Notes: a model not told the origin generated them from the letters alone. 64,000 bases of DNA from 66-474 sp035717365 (GCA_035717365.1 DASTIS010000230.1:13979-77978); one strand, 5' to 3'. Positions 18,334 to 28,366 are shown, numbered from the stretch's first letter. Numbers and translations are program-made.

Positions 18334-20053
18334 CGGCAGCTACCCAGTTCTTGACGATCTGCGCTACCTGGCGCGGGTTCTCCGACGCCATGCGCCGGGC
18401 CAGACCGACCTTTTGCTCGTAGTTCATGGGCGCGCCATGGCCAGGCAACGCCTTGCCTCCGCGATCGTCTTCGAGGTCGGCCACGGTTTCACTGATGCCT
18501 ACGTGTGACGATTGCTGGGGTTGCGGCCCGGGCAGGGTGCGTGGCGCTTCCGCGAGCGGCTTCTCGCCGCGCAGCAGGCCGCGCAGCATCGGCCTGAGCA
18601 GGCCGAATGCCAGCAGCAATGCCGCCAGTACGCCCAAGCCCTGCTTGATCAGATCCATCACGCCGGGGCGCTGCCAGAACGGAGGCGCTTGCGGGCCATC
18701 GATTTCGGAAGGGCGGAGGAACGGCGCGTTGACCACGCTGACCACGTCGCCGCGTTTGGCGTCGAAGCCGACCGCGCTCTGCGCCAGTTCAGTCAGGTGG
18801 GTCAGTTCGGCCTTGCTCAACGGCACGCTTTCGAGTTTTCCGTCCTTGCCGGGAACCTGCTTGTTGTCGACGATCACCGCCACCGACAGGCGACTGATGT
18901 CACCGGCGGGGTTGTTGGTGTAGCTGATGGTGCGGTCGACCTCGTAATTGCGTGTCGCATGGTTGGAGGTATCGGTCGGGGTGCCGGGACCGCTGGCAGC
19001 CGCCACGCTGGACGCCGAGCCTGGATTGGCGGCCGTCGCCTGTTGCACCGTGGCCGGAGGCTGGTTGCTGAGCGCGCCGGGGATGGCGCCGGTCGAGGCT
19101 TCGCCAGTGTGCGTCTCGCTGCTGACCTGCTCGCTGCGCAGGGCCTGTTTGTCCTTGCCGTAGACCTCGCTGGCCAGCCGGGTGTGCTTGAAATCCATGT
19201 CCACATGGACTTCCGCGTGCACGTGGCCAGCGCCGACCAGCGGCGAAAGGATGGCTTCCACCCGTTGCGCGTAGGTGTTTTCCACACGGGCGGTCAGGCG
19301 CATGCGCGTGTTGTCGATGTCGTCGCCGGAGCCATTGGCACCACCGGTGAGCAGCTGGCCTTGCTGATCGACCACCGAAACGTGGGAGGGAGCCAGGTTG
19401 GGTACGCTGGCAGCCACCAGGTGCACGATGGCCGCCACCTGGGACTGCGACAGTTGGCGCCCCTGGTACAGCTCGACCAGCACCGATGCGCTCGGTTGAT
19501 CGTTGTCGCGGATGAAGGCCGAGGGCTTGGGTAGTGCCAGGTGCACGCGCGCGCTGCGGATCGACTGCAGGCTGGCGATGGTGCGTTCGAGATCCTGTTC
19601 GAGCAACTGGCGGTTGCGATTTGCCTCGGCCGTGTCGCTCATGCCGAAGGCCGAATCGGGCGTGGCGATGGCGCGGCTGCTGGCGCTGCCCTGCGGCATG
19701 CCCTGCGAAGCCAGGCGCAGGCGCAGCGAATCGACGTCGCCGGCCGGTACGAAAATACTGGTGCCGTTGCTGCCCAGCTTGTAGGACACCTGGTTGGTCT
19801 GCAGCGCCTGCACGATGTCGGCGGCGTCTTTTTGTGCCAGCCCGGTGTACAGCAAGCCCATGTTCGGCCCACGCGACCACAGCACGATGGCCACGCCCAG
19901 CGCCACCGCGGCGGCGATGCCGGCCAGCAGCAACAATTGCCGCGCGACCGGCGAGCGCGCGACCTGCATCAGCGACTCGCGGCGCGGCGCAACGTCCGGG
20001 GCGCGCCGCGCGGGTGCCTGGGTGCCAGTTGGGGCGATACCTGAGTCGGCCAT
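18323..20053 (-). CDS. fliF: Flagellar MS-ring protein FliF
   Basis: Forms the MS ring in the inner membrane, the base on which the C-ring and export gate assemble. The 576 residues contain a first membrane helix (QLLLLAGIAAAVALGVAIVLW) and ring-building motifs (GLAQKDAADIVQALQ; TPDSAFGMSDTAEANRNRQLL). The family hallmark RVHLALPKPSAFIRD follows, then a long periplasmic region, a second helix near residue 480, and a C-terminal FliG-binding tail. The Ala/Pro/Thr-rich insert near 340-370 is variable in the family. Confidence 0.97.
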   Translation of the reverse strand: MADSGIAPTGTQAPARRAPDVAPRRESLMQVARSPVARQLLLLAGIAAAVALGVAIVLWSRGPNMGLLYTGLAQKDAADIVQALQTNQVSYKLGSNGTSIFVPAGDVDSLRLRLASQGMPQGSASSRAIATPDSAFGMSDTAEANRNRQLLEQDLERTIASLQSIRSARVHLALPKPSAFIRDNDQPSASVLVELYQGRQLSQSQVAAIVHLVAASVPNLAPSHVSVVDQQGQLLTGGANGSGDDIDNTRMRLTARVENTYAQRVEAILSPLVGAGHVHAEVHVDMDFKHTRLASEVYGKDKQALRSEQVSSETHTGEASTGAIPGALSNQPPATVQQATAANPGSASSVAAASGPGTPTDTSNHATRNYEVDRTISYTNNPAGDISRLSVAVIVDNKQVPGKDGKLESVPLSKAELTHLTELAQSAVGFDAKRGDVVSVVNAPFLRPSEIDGPQAPPFWQRPGVMDLIKQGLGVLAALLLAFGLLRPMLRGLLRGEKPLAEAPRTLPGPQPQQSSHVGISETVADLEDDRGGKALPGHGAPMNYEQKVGLARRMASENPRQVAQIVKNWVAADGP

Positions 20054-20094
20054 GAAAGGTGGGATCCGTTATGCGGGCGGGTGCGATGCCGGGA

Positions 20095-20424
20095 CTACAG
20101 CGGCATGTTCATGATGTTCTGGTAGGCATCCACCAGTTTGTTGCGCACCTCGGTCATGGCGCGGAACGAGAGGTCGGCCTTCTGCACCGCCAGCATCACG
20201 TGCGGAAGATCGGCGCCGGGATCCCCGCGCTCGAAGGCCGTGGTCATCTGCTGCGCGTGGTTCTGCGTCTGCGAGACATCGGCGATCGATTGCTTGAGCA
20301 GGTTGCCGAAGCTGTCCTGGGGCTTGGTGTCGCCGGCAACCGGCGCCGCGGCTGCGTTGGGTTCGAGTTGTGCGCTCAGGCTGCGCATCTGCGTCAGCAG
20401 GCTGTTGATGTCGATCTGCGTCAT
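20095..20424 (-). CDS. fliE: Flagellar MS-ring/rod junction protein FliE
   Basis: Small secreted protein joining the MS ring to the proximal rod. The 109 residues end in the conserved DLPHVMLAVQKADLSFRAMTEVRNKLVDAYQNIMNMPL pattern (recognised in pieces), with KADLSF and LVDAYQ the key motifs. As first gene of the fliEFGHIJ operon it has its own sigma-54 promoter at 20464-20479. Confidence 0.96.
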   Translation of the reverse strand: MTQIDINSLLTQMRSLSAQLEPNAAAAPVAGDTKPQDSFGNLLKQSIADVSQTQNHAQQMTTAFERGDPGADLPHVMLAVQKADLSFRAMTEVRNKLVDAYQNIMNMPL

Positions 20425-20463
20425 TTCGGAGGTCTCCGTGAAACGTTTTCCCGCATCAGGAAT

Positions 20464-20479
20464 AGCAAGGCGTGTGCCA
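20464..20479 (-). promoter_or_regulatory. Sigma-54 promoter of fliE operon
   Basis: The minus strand reads TGGCACACGCCTTGCT, a perfect -24 (TGGCA) and -12 (TTGCT) pair with four-base spacer. The predicted start is about 20453, 29 bases before the fliE ATG. It lies in the 68-base gap after fleR, so the FleR product sits immediately beside its likely target. Confidence 0.9.
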
Positions 20480-20492
20480 AGGGGTTTCGGGG

Positions 20493-21835
<1,343 letters not shown>

Positions 21836-21839
<4 letters not shown>

Positions 21840-23062
21840 GACAAGGTTCCCTGGTGTTGCGGATCGGTGCCGGACCGCGAGTGGAGCACATGCAGGTCGC
21901 TGGGCAGGATGCGGGCGTCGCCCGCCAGCGGCAGGCGCAGCTCGAAGCGGGCGCCACGCGGGCTGGGCGCAAGCAACAGTTCGCCGCCGTGCGCACGTGC
22001 GACGCTGCGGGCCATGGCAAGGCCGAGGCCGGTGCCGCCGGCGCGGGTGGTGAAAAAAGGTTCGAAGATGCGTTCGGCTGTGGCGGCGTCAACGCCCGGC
22101 CCGTCGTCGTGCACGGCCAACGTCACGCCGCCGTCGTGGCGGGCGGCCTGCAAAAATACGCGCGGCGAAAACGCGAGGGCGTTGTCGAGCAGGTTCACGA
22201 GCGTGCTCACCAGCAGGTTGCGCTGGCCGTGCACGCAGGCGCCGCTGCAGGTGTCGTCGATGTCGATGCCGCACGTCGCGCCGGCGGCGATGTTGCCGAT
22301 GGCGTCGCGAAGCAGGCCGGACACGTCCAGGGTTTCGTTGGTGTCGGCGTCGCCGCGCGCCAGCGCCAGGGTTTGGTCGATCAGCCGTTGGAGATCGACG
22401 AGACGCATCAGCGCCTTCCCGGCCATGCGTTGTGCAGCTTGCGCGTCGAGTCCGCCGTCTGCGATGCGCGACAGGTACAGCACCGCGGTGGACAAGGGCG
22501 TGCGCAATTGGTGCGCGAGGCGGGCGCGTTGCTGGTCGACGTCGGAGATCTGACGTTGGCGCTCGATGCCGCTGCGGCGCGCATGCGCTTCGCTTTCGTC
22601 GGTCAGGAGCAGTACGCAACCGCCGTCGGCGGTTGCGCGGCGCGACACCCCGAGACGGCGGCCATCGGACAGACACGGCGTGCCGTCGCTGTCGCTGCGC
22701 GCGTGCAGCGCGTGGGCAGCAACATCGCGCCATGGCTGACCGAGCAGCGATTGGCCCAGCAATTCGTTGGCGCCGGCGTTGCATTCGCGCACGCGACCGT
22801 CGCCGTCGATCATCAACGCCGCGCCCGGCAGCGCGCCCAGCAAGGCCTGCAGGCGGTCGGCGACGCGTTCGCGCTCTGCCAGTTCAGCCAGGCGCGCCCG
22901 TTGCGCGGCATCGCGTTCGCGGGTCAGTTCGTCCACGCGCTCCTGCAGCGCGGACCACGACGACTGCAATTGCCGCGAGGTCTCGTTGAACTGCGCGAAG
23001 GCGAGTTCCAGCGCCTCGACGCGTTGCGGGTCGGCAGGACGCAGTAGCGGGACGGCACTCAT
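21836..23062 (-). CDS. fleS: Sensor kinase FleS (FlrB), soluble
   Basis: Histidine kinase partner of FleR. From the chosen start (408 residues) it shows an N-terminal coiled coil (about 15-70) and a PAS-like segment (ALPGAALMIDGDGRVRECN). The H-box LAHQLRTPLSTAV, N-box LVNLLDNALAFSP and ATP-lid motifs DDGPGVD and GTGLGLAM follow. No membrane segment is seen, as in other FleS/FlrB proteins, so it senses a cytoplasmic (probably export-apparatus) cue. The start at 23062 was preferred; the frame remains open 72 codons upstream, but with Arg/His-rich sequence unlike the family. Confidence 0.93.
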
Positions 23063-23073
23063 ACCCGCTTCGA

Positions 23074-23089
23074 TGCAATTATCGAACCA
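23074..23089 (-). promoter_or_regulatory. Possible sigma-54 promoter of fleSR
   Basis: The minus strand reads TGGTTCGATAATTGCA: -24 GG and a perfect -12 TTGCA at the right spacing, with two mismatches in the -24 box. Transcription would start at about 23063, one base before the fleS ATG. That implies a leaderless message, or that the site is not real. Confidence 0.45.
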
Positions 23090-23264
23090 GTCTTTAAAAG
23101 CTTGCCAGGTCAACGACTTGTTGGTTGCCTGCGGCACGCGCGCCAGAAAATCGACGCGGCATCCGGCGTGTCCATGGCGGTGCGGGTGGCGACGATGCAA
23201 ACGGCATTTGCCCCTGCTGGCCAGTCGTGCCACGGGGATCGCCGCTGACGGGATTCCGGCCTGG

Positions 23265-24380
23265 TCAGGCCACGGCATCGGCTCCCCACAGCGCTTCCAT
23301 GCCGACGTTCATGCCCATCTCGTCGAGATCGACGACTTCGGTTATCGCGTGTGACGGGACCCTTGCGCTGCGGCGAATCGGAACGCTGACGCGCAATCCA
23401 TCACGGGTCGTGATCGACGCGACTTTCGGCCGCTCCCCCGAGTCACCCCGATGGGTCACCACGCCGATGCTGCCGTTGCGCAGGCGTACACCGGTGCCAG
23501 GCGGGTAAACCCCGAGTGCCTTGATGAACAATGCCGTGTAGCGCTCGTCGAACGCCGTACCCTCGTTGAGGAACAGCCACCGCAGCGCCACGTTGGGCTG
23601 CATTGCCGGTCTGTGCCTGCGGTCGGACACGCGAGCGCAATAGATGTCGCCAAGCGATACCAGTTGCGCAGGGACGCTGATTTCGTCGGCAGTTTTGCCC
23701 GTGGGATAGCCGCTGCCGTCAGGGTGCTCGTGATGATCGCGCACGACTTCCAGCCACAGCGGGTCGCCTACCCCATGTTCGCGCAGTATCGCCACCCCAC
23801 GCTCGCAATGGCCCTCCACCTCGGCGCGTTGCGCGTCACTCAACTTTCCCTTCAGCGCGTGGAGGTGTTCCTGCAGCGCGAGCATGCCGATGTTCATGCT
23901 CAGCGCGGCTGCCACGGTGGAGGTCAACGGCGCCTCGTCCAATCCGATCGCCGTACCCGTGATGCAGCTCGTGATCGCAACGTTCACGGAGTGTCGAATT
24001 GCATAGGGTTCATCGCGGCACATCAGGATCGATGCCAGTGCCACGTCGGCGTTCAGCCGGCATGCCCTGCGTACCTTGCCTGCGATCCGCAGCAATGCTG
24101 GGGCAAAATCCACATCGGCCGGGTCGGAGAACAGGGCCTGCAAATGCCGACGTGCTCCAAGCACCAGGGCAAGCGGCGATTTGCGGAAGTACGTGTCGTC
24201 GGGCGTGGCTGGCGCGTACGCGTACGGTTGCGAGGCGTGCCGCACCAGCGTTTCGAGTTGCTTGTCGCTGGTGGCGACGAGTCCCTCGCGCAACAGCAAC
24301 GTGCCCTTGCCGTCGCGCACGTTGCAAGGCAGCGAGTCGCCGACTTCGAGCCGAGACAGGTCAAAAGTACGGTCTGGCAT
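23265..24380 (-). CDS. HD-GYP domain protein with degenerate HD dyad
   Basis: Protein of the cyclic-di-GMP phosphodiesterase HD-GYP family (371 residues). A DUF3391-like N-terminal domain (VGDSLPCNVRDGKGTLLL) is followed by the HD-GYP domain. The first His (RHSVNVA), the HHEHPDGSGYP signature, the GDIYCARVSDR region and the GVYPPGTGVRLRNGSIGVV end are all present. The central His-Asp metal pair is replaced: where family members read LLHDIGK, this one reads ALSMNIGM. Loss of both metal ligands predicts weak or no hydrolysis, so it may bind c-di-GMP or partner proteins instead. It is transcribed from a sigma-28 site divergent from the GGDEF gene. An in-frame upstream ATG (24398) is an alternative start. 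Confidence 0.88.
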   Translation of the reverse strand: MPDRTFDLSRLEVGDSLPCNVRDGKGTLLLREGLVATSDKQLETLVRHASQPYAYAPATPDDTYFRKSPLALVLGARRHLQALFSDPADVDFAPALLRIAGKVRRACRLNADVALASILMCRDEPYAIRHSVNVAITSCITGTAIGLDEAPLTSTVAAALSMNIGMLALQEHLHALKGKLSDAQRAEVEGHCERGVAILREHGVGDPLWLEVVRDHHEHPDGSGYPTGKTADEISVPAQLVSLGDIYCARVSDRRHRPAMQPNVALRWLFLNEGTAFDERYTALFIKALGVYPPGTGVRLRNGSIGVVTHRGDSGERPKVASITTRDGLRVSVPIRRSARVPSHAITEVVDLDEMGMNVGMEALWGADAVA

Positions 24381-24466
24381 GCGAGTGCTCCAAGGCACTT
24401 GATCGGGGCAGGTGAACGGGTACCGTCGGGAGGCTCCCCGGGGCTACGCACAGCTCCATGCAAGCG

Positions 24467-24493
24467 ATATCGGCAGGCCCGGATAAATCTTGA
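24467..24493 (-). promoter_or_regulatory. Sigma-28 (FliA) promoter of HD-GYP gene
   Basis: On the minus strand, TCAAG at 24493-24489, a 14-base spacer, then GCCGATAT. This matches the FliA pattern seen at ten other sites here. The predicted leader is about 80 bases. It is back-to-back with the GGDEF gene promoter 36 bases away. Confidence 0.85.
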
Positions 24494-24529
24494 GGTGGCG
24501 GGGCCAACGCACGGATCCTGGGCATCGGA

Positions 24530-24556
24530 TCAAGTTCCGGCGAAAGGTGCCGACAA
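24530..24556 (+). promoter_or_regulatory. Sigma-28 (FliA) promoter of GGDEF gene
   Basis: TCAAG at 24530-24534, a 14-base spacer, then GCCGACAA. The -10 element ends only seven bases before the ATG of the downstream gene, so the message would be leaderless or nearly so. Confidence 0.8.
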
Positions 24557-24563
24557 CCTCGAT

Positions 24564-26570
24564 ATGAAACATTGGGTCCTGGCATCGCTGTTGGCGCTCA
24601 TGGCGCCGGCGCTGCTGGCTGGCCCCGAGCGGGTGGCGAATGTCCTCAACGACCTGAGGGTGCATGGTTACGCGTCGCCGGCGACAGCGGCCGCGCGCCT
24701 GCAGGCGGCGCGGGATGCCGACGATCCGAACATGCCGCTGGACCAGAAGCGCCGCTATTCCGCCGCGCTGATTTGGCTGGCGTTGCCCAACCGGAACATG
24801 CCAATGTTGAAGGAGGCATTGGACCAACTGCGACCGGTGGCGCAGCCAGGGCAATGCCCGCCGTGCCGTGCCACGTGGCTGATCGGCAAGGCGCAGGAGA
24901 GCATCTTCCGGCACCGTTTGAAGCAGGCTCGGACCTACCTGAGGCAGGTCGCGAGCCTCGTTCCAGCGAACGACCCCGCGATGCGCCTGGAACTGCTCCG
25001 TGCGCAGGTGCGCTTCGAGCGTGCCCAAGGGGCATTGAATACGGCTTTTGGCAAGGCAATGGCGGCATTGAGCTTGGCCGACCAGCTGGGGAACAGCGCC
25101 GAGCGCATCGAAATACTGGACCATCTGGCAACCATGAACGCTCAACTCGGCTTCGTGGACCGGGCGGTGCCGCTGGCACGGGAGGCCGCGTCGCAGGCAC
25201 AAGCTGCCGGGTTCACGGCCGGCCTGGGCACGATACGCATTGACGAGGCCTTCATCTATGCGAGTCGCGACGAACGTGACAGGCAACGGCACGCGTTGAT
25301 GCAAGCCTTGGCCATCTCGAGGAGCGTACCCGGGCTGGGTTATCTCGAAGTCACCGCACGCGGCAACCTGTCCGACTACTACCTCAACCAAGGCGACTAT
25401 GCCTCCGCGTTGAAACAGGCGCAGGAAGCCGCGGTGCTGGCCCGCGCGAGCAACGATCAGTACAGCGAATCGATTGCGCTCGCCAACAAAGGTATCGCCA
25501 CGGTCCGGATGGGACAGACCGACGCGGGGTTGTCGTTGCTGCACCGGTCGCTCGAGCTCGCGCGGCGGGCCGGACATCTGCGTACGGAAGTGGATATCAA
25601 CCGGGAGATCGTAAAGGTACTCGAGTCTGCAGGACGCTACCGCGAGGCGCTGCAGGCGCAGAGCGCCGTCGAGGAGGTAAATCGCAAGATCACCGAGCAG
25701 GAGCGCGACAGCGCGGTCCTGGAGCTCCAAGCCAAATACGACGACGAACACAAGAACCGCGAGATCGATCGGCTTTCAGCACAGGACCGCCTGAAGGGGG
25801 CCGAGAACGCCGCGCAACGCTGGCAACAGCGGTTGTGGATCACGCTGGCCGGTGTTGCATTGCTGGCCGCGTCGTTCATGGTCCTTTGGTTGATGCGCGC
25901 ACGCAGGGCCAACCGGAGGCTTGTCGAGGATGTGGCCAATCTCACCGAACAATCCTCGATGGATGCGCTGACCGGGATCTTGAACCGACGGAGTTTTTCT
26001 GCCCTGATGCAAGGCTACACGCGCAGCGACAACACCCGGCTTGGTCTGGCCCTGGTGGACATCGACGATTTCAAGCAGGTCAACGACAGTCTTGGTCACG
26101 ACGTCGGCGACGTGGTGTTGGTTGAGATTGCGCGGCGATTGCAGTTGCTCGGGCGCAGCCGCGACCACGTGGCACGTTGGGGCGGCGAGGAGTTCGTGTT
26201 GGCGCTGCCTGATGTTTCGCCTCAATCCCTGCCGAACGTGGCTCGGTGCCTGCTGGATGCGGTGACCCGACCTCCGGTCCGAGTGGGTGGGCGTGAAGTC
26301 CGCGTCAGCGTCTCGGCAGGTTTCGTCGCGCATCCGCCGACGCCCGGCACGCCGTGGGGGCGAGCCCTGCGCCTTGCCGACGTGGCGATGTATCGGGCCA
26401 AGCGGGACGGGGGCAATCGCGCGGTTTGCGTCATCACGGTTGGCCACGCGCTCGATCGCGACGTTCTGGATGATGCGGACCTGGATGCGGCCATTCGCTC
26501 CGGGTCGATCGTGGTCGCCGAAATCCAGGGGTCGGCGATGGCATCGTCGTTCGTGGGGGCTCCCGGCTGA
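24564..26570 (+). CDS. TPR-GGDEF diguanylate cyclase, membrane anchored
   Basis: Predicted synthesiser of cyclic-di-GMP from two GTP (668 residues). It has a cleavable signal peptide (MKHWVLASLLALMAPALLAG), an extracytoplasmic array of TPR-like helical repeats (about 25-390), a coiled coil (about 385-420), and one membrane helix (about 424-445). The cytoplasmic GGDEF domain contains the active-site motif GGEEF (about 540-544) and the inhibitory-site motif RSRD five residues before it, so it should be active and product-inhibited. The start is set by the signal peptide; the frame stays open far upstream without meaning. A sigma-28 site places it in the flagellar regulon, opposite the HD-GYP gene. 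Confidence 0.92.
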   Translation: MKHWVLASLLALMAPALLAGPERVANVLNDLRVHGYASPATAAARLQAARDADDPNMPLDQKRRYSAALIWLALPNRNMPMLKEALDQLRPVAQPGQCPPCRATWLIGKAQESIFRHRLKQARTYLRQVASLVPANDPAMRLELLRAQVRFERAQGALNTAFGKAMAALSLADQLGNSAERIEILDHLATMNAQLGFVDRAVPLAREAASQAQAAGFTAGLGTIRIDEAFIYASRDERDRQRHALMQALAISRSVPGLGYLEVTARGNLSDYYLNQGDYASALKQAQEAAVLARASNDQYSESIALANKGIATVRMGQTDAGLSLLHRSLELARRAGHLRTEVDINREIVKVLESAGRYREALQAQSAVEEVNRKITEQERDSAVLELQAKYDDEHKNREIDRLSAQDRLKGAENAAQRWQQRLWITLAGVALLAASFMVLWLMRARRANRRLVEDVANLTEQSSMDALTGILNRRSFSALMQGYTRSDNTRLGLALVDIDDFKQVNDSLGHDVGDVVLVEIARRLQLLGRSRDHVARWGGEEFVLALPDVSPQSLPNVARCLLDAVTRPPVRVGGREVRVSVSAGFVAHPPTPGTPWGRALRLADVAMYRAKRDGGNRAVCVITVGHALDRDVLDDADLDAAIRSGSIVVAEIQGSAMASSFVGAPG

Positions 26571-26652
26571 CGTTTGCCCGGACGTCTGCGGTTCCGTGGG
26601 CGCGGCATGGGTTTCGGCGCTGCCGCCCCGTGATGGCCGTGCTTGTAAGGGT

Positions 26653-28065
26653 TTACACGGCTCCGCTGGCAGTGAGGTTCGCGTGCAGCTGGTATTTGCG
26701 CAGCTTCTCCACCAACGTCGTGCGACGCATGCCAAGCAGTTTGGCCGCGTGCGCGACGACGCCATCGGAGGCCGCCAGCGCCTGCCGGATCAAACCGACT
26801 TCGATGTCCGCCAGGTGGTCGCGCAGGTTGAGCCCGCCGTTGGGCAGCAGATCGGTCCCATCATCGATGTCCGCAGGCATGGCGTTGTCGTGGACCATCA
26901 TCTCCGGCAATCGTGGGATATCGGACCGCCCATCGTTGCGGTGCTTGTGGTATTGGCGCGGCAAGTCCTCGGTACGCACCGGCAGGGCGGGGTACAGGAT
27001 CGCCAGGCGCTCGATGAGGTTGCTCAATTCGCGTACGTTGCCGGGCCAGTCGTAGCCGGCCAACGTGTGCAGCGCCTCGTTCGTCAGGCGCGCTGGCGAC
27101 AGGCCGCGGCGACGCAGACGCTGGTTGAATTCCTCGATCAGGACGGGCAGATCCTCGGCGCGCGCGCGCAGCGGCGGCAGCTCCACGGGAAACACGTTGA
27201 GGCGGTAGAACAAGTCCTCGCGGAACTTGCCGTCAAGGATCGCCTGGCCGAGGTTGCGGTGCGTGGCCGCGATGATTCGAACGTTGCAGCGTATCGACTT
27301 GTTGCTGCCAACGCGCTCGAAACGGCGTTCCTGCAGCACGCGTAGCAGCTTGACCTGCATCGGCAGGCTCATGTCGCCGATCTCGTCCAGCAACAGGGTG
27401 CCGCCCTCGGCCATCTCGAACCGGCCCTTGCGGGTGCTGATGGCACCGGTGAAGGCGCCTTTTTCATGCCCGAACAACTCGCTTTCCAGCAGGTCCGGCG
27501 GAATGGCGCCGCAGTTGATGGCGATGAACGGTTTGTCGCAGCGCGGCGAGCATTCGTGGATGAACTGCGCTACCAGTTCCTTGCCGGTGCCCGATTCGCC
27601 CAAAACCAATACGCTGGAGTCGAAGGGCGACACGCGCCGGATCAGGCTGTGCAGGAGGCGCACCGGCTCGGAATGGCCGACGAACCGGCGGTCGTCGCTG
27701 CTGCGGTTGCCGATGCTGCGCGGCGCGCACATGCGCAGCATCGCACCCAGCGACGCCATCTGGGGTGGTGCCCCAATGGGGTGCACCGCGAAGCCCAGTC
27801 GACGCAGTGCCTGCAAATGCGGCGAGCCCTCGCAGACCAGCAGCGGCACCTCTCGATGGCGTGCGCCCTGCAGTTTCAGATGCGACTGCAGCGTGGACAT
27901 TGTCTCATCGGGACCTGCATACACGGCGCAGCAGTTCATTGGATTGTCTTGATCGTCGGCTTGGTCGATGGTCAGCGGAAGGTAACCGATGCTTTCAATG
28001 AAGGAGCTGACGGTTGAGGCGCGGGTCGTGTCTGATTCGACGACCAGGACGGGAAACACGTGCAT
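26653..28065 (-). CDS. fleQ: Master flagellar regulator FleQ (FlrA)
   Basis: Sigma-54-dependent activator at the top of the flagellar cascade, also a c-di-GMP and FlhG target in relatives. The 470 residues comprise a receiver-like N-terminal domain lacking an obvious phospho-acceptor and an AAA+ domain with Walker A GESGTGKE (156-163). The sigma-54 loop GAFTGA (203-208) and WPGNVRELSNLIERL follow, then a C-terminal Fis-type helix-turn-helix (AHAAKLLGMRRTTLVEKLRK). A good ribosome site (AAAGGA) lies six bases before the ATG. No rpoN gene is adjacent. Confidence 0.96.
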   Translation of the reverse strand: MHVFPVLVVESDTTRASTVSSFIESIGYLPLTIDQADDQDNPMNCCAVYAGPDETMSTLQSHLKLQGARHREVPLLVCEGSPHLQALRRLGFAVHPIGAPPQMASLGAMLRMCAPRSIGNRSSDDRRFVGHSEPVRLLHSLIRRVSPFDSSVLVLGESGTGKELVAQFIHECSPRCDKPFIAINCGAIPPDLLESELFGHEKGAFTGAISTRKGRFEMAEGGTLLLDEIGDMSLPMQVKLLRVLQERRFERVGSNKSIRCNVRIIAATHRNLGQAILDGKFREDLFYRLNVFPVELPPLRARAEDLPVLIEEFNQRLRRRGLSPARLTNEALHTLAGYDWPGNVRELSNLIERLAILYPALPVRTEDLPRQYHKHRNDGRSDIPRLPEMMVHDNAMPADIDDGTDLLPNGGLNLRDHLADIEVGLIRQALAASDGVVAHAAKLLGMRRTTLVEKLRKYQLHANLTASGAV

Positions 28066-28124
28066 GACGATCCTTTCGTGGTGTTGCGGGCACGTTTTGG
28101 CCTATTCATATTCCATGCCACATG

Positions 28125-28140
28125 CGTCGGAAATCCGACG
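28125..28140. repeat. Perfect palindrome upstream of fleQ
   Basis: CGTCGGAAATCCGACG: 7-base arms around a two-base centre. It lies 60 bases upstream of the fleQ ATG and looks like an operator for a dimeric regulator or for FleQ autoregulation. Confidence 0.6.
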
Positions 28141-28205
28141 TTCCTTCGGACGTGACTTCGGTAATCGCACGAATCTGCAAAAGTTTGGATGCGCAAACGC
28201 ACTTG

Positions 28206-28283
28206 TAAACGTCTGTGTCGCGGCGGCGAGTCCGGTTACCTGGCCCCGCGTATTTAAACGTCTGTGCCGCGGTGGCGACTCCC
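28206..28283. repeat. Pair of ~28-base direct repeats
   Basis: Copies at 28206-28234 and 28255-28283 both begin TAAACGTCTGTG and continue with a GC-rich half (CGCGGCGGCGAGTCC versus CGCGGTGGCGACTCC). There are about three mismatches in 28 bases, at 49-base period. They lie upstream of fleQ and downstream of the PilZ gene. Confidence 0.7.
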
Positions 28284-28366
28284 GCATTCGAGCGTGATCG
28301 ACAAATCATGGGCGGAGGCGCGCCGGTCGCGGTGCGGCGACCACGCCGCTTTCGAAGCGGGCAGGG

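Larger units (their letters stand above)
28066..28366. promoter_or_regulatory. Regulatory region upstream of fleQ
   Basis: A 301-base gap between the PilZ gene and fleQ. It holds a fleQ ribosome site and a perfect 16-base palindrome (CGTCGGAAATCCGACG, 28125-28140) over a plausible but weak sigma-70 -35 element. Two near-identical direct repeats begin TAAACGTCTGTG (28206 and 28255). No sigma-28 or convincing sigma-54 site was found, in keeping with a housekeeping-type promoter for the top regulator. Confidence 0.55.

Noticed and set aside
23217..23232. TGGCACG on the minus strand upstream of fleS
   Set aside because: A perfect -24 half but no TTGC at the -12 position; chance match in GC-rich DNA.
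28103..28118. Sigma-54-like site (TGGCATG) before fleQ
   Set aside because: The -24 half is good but the -12 half reads ATGAA, lacking the invariant GC.
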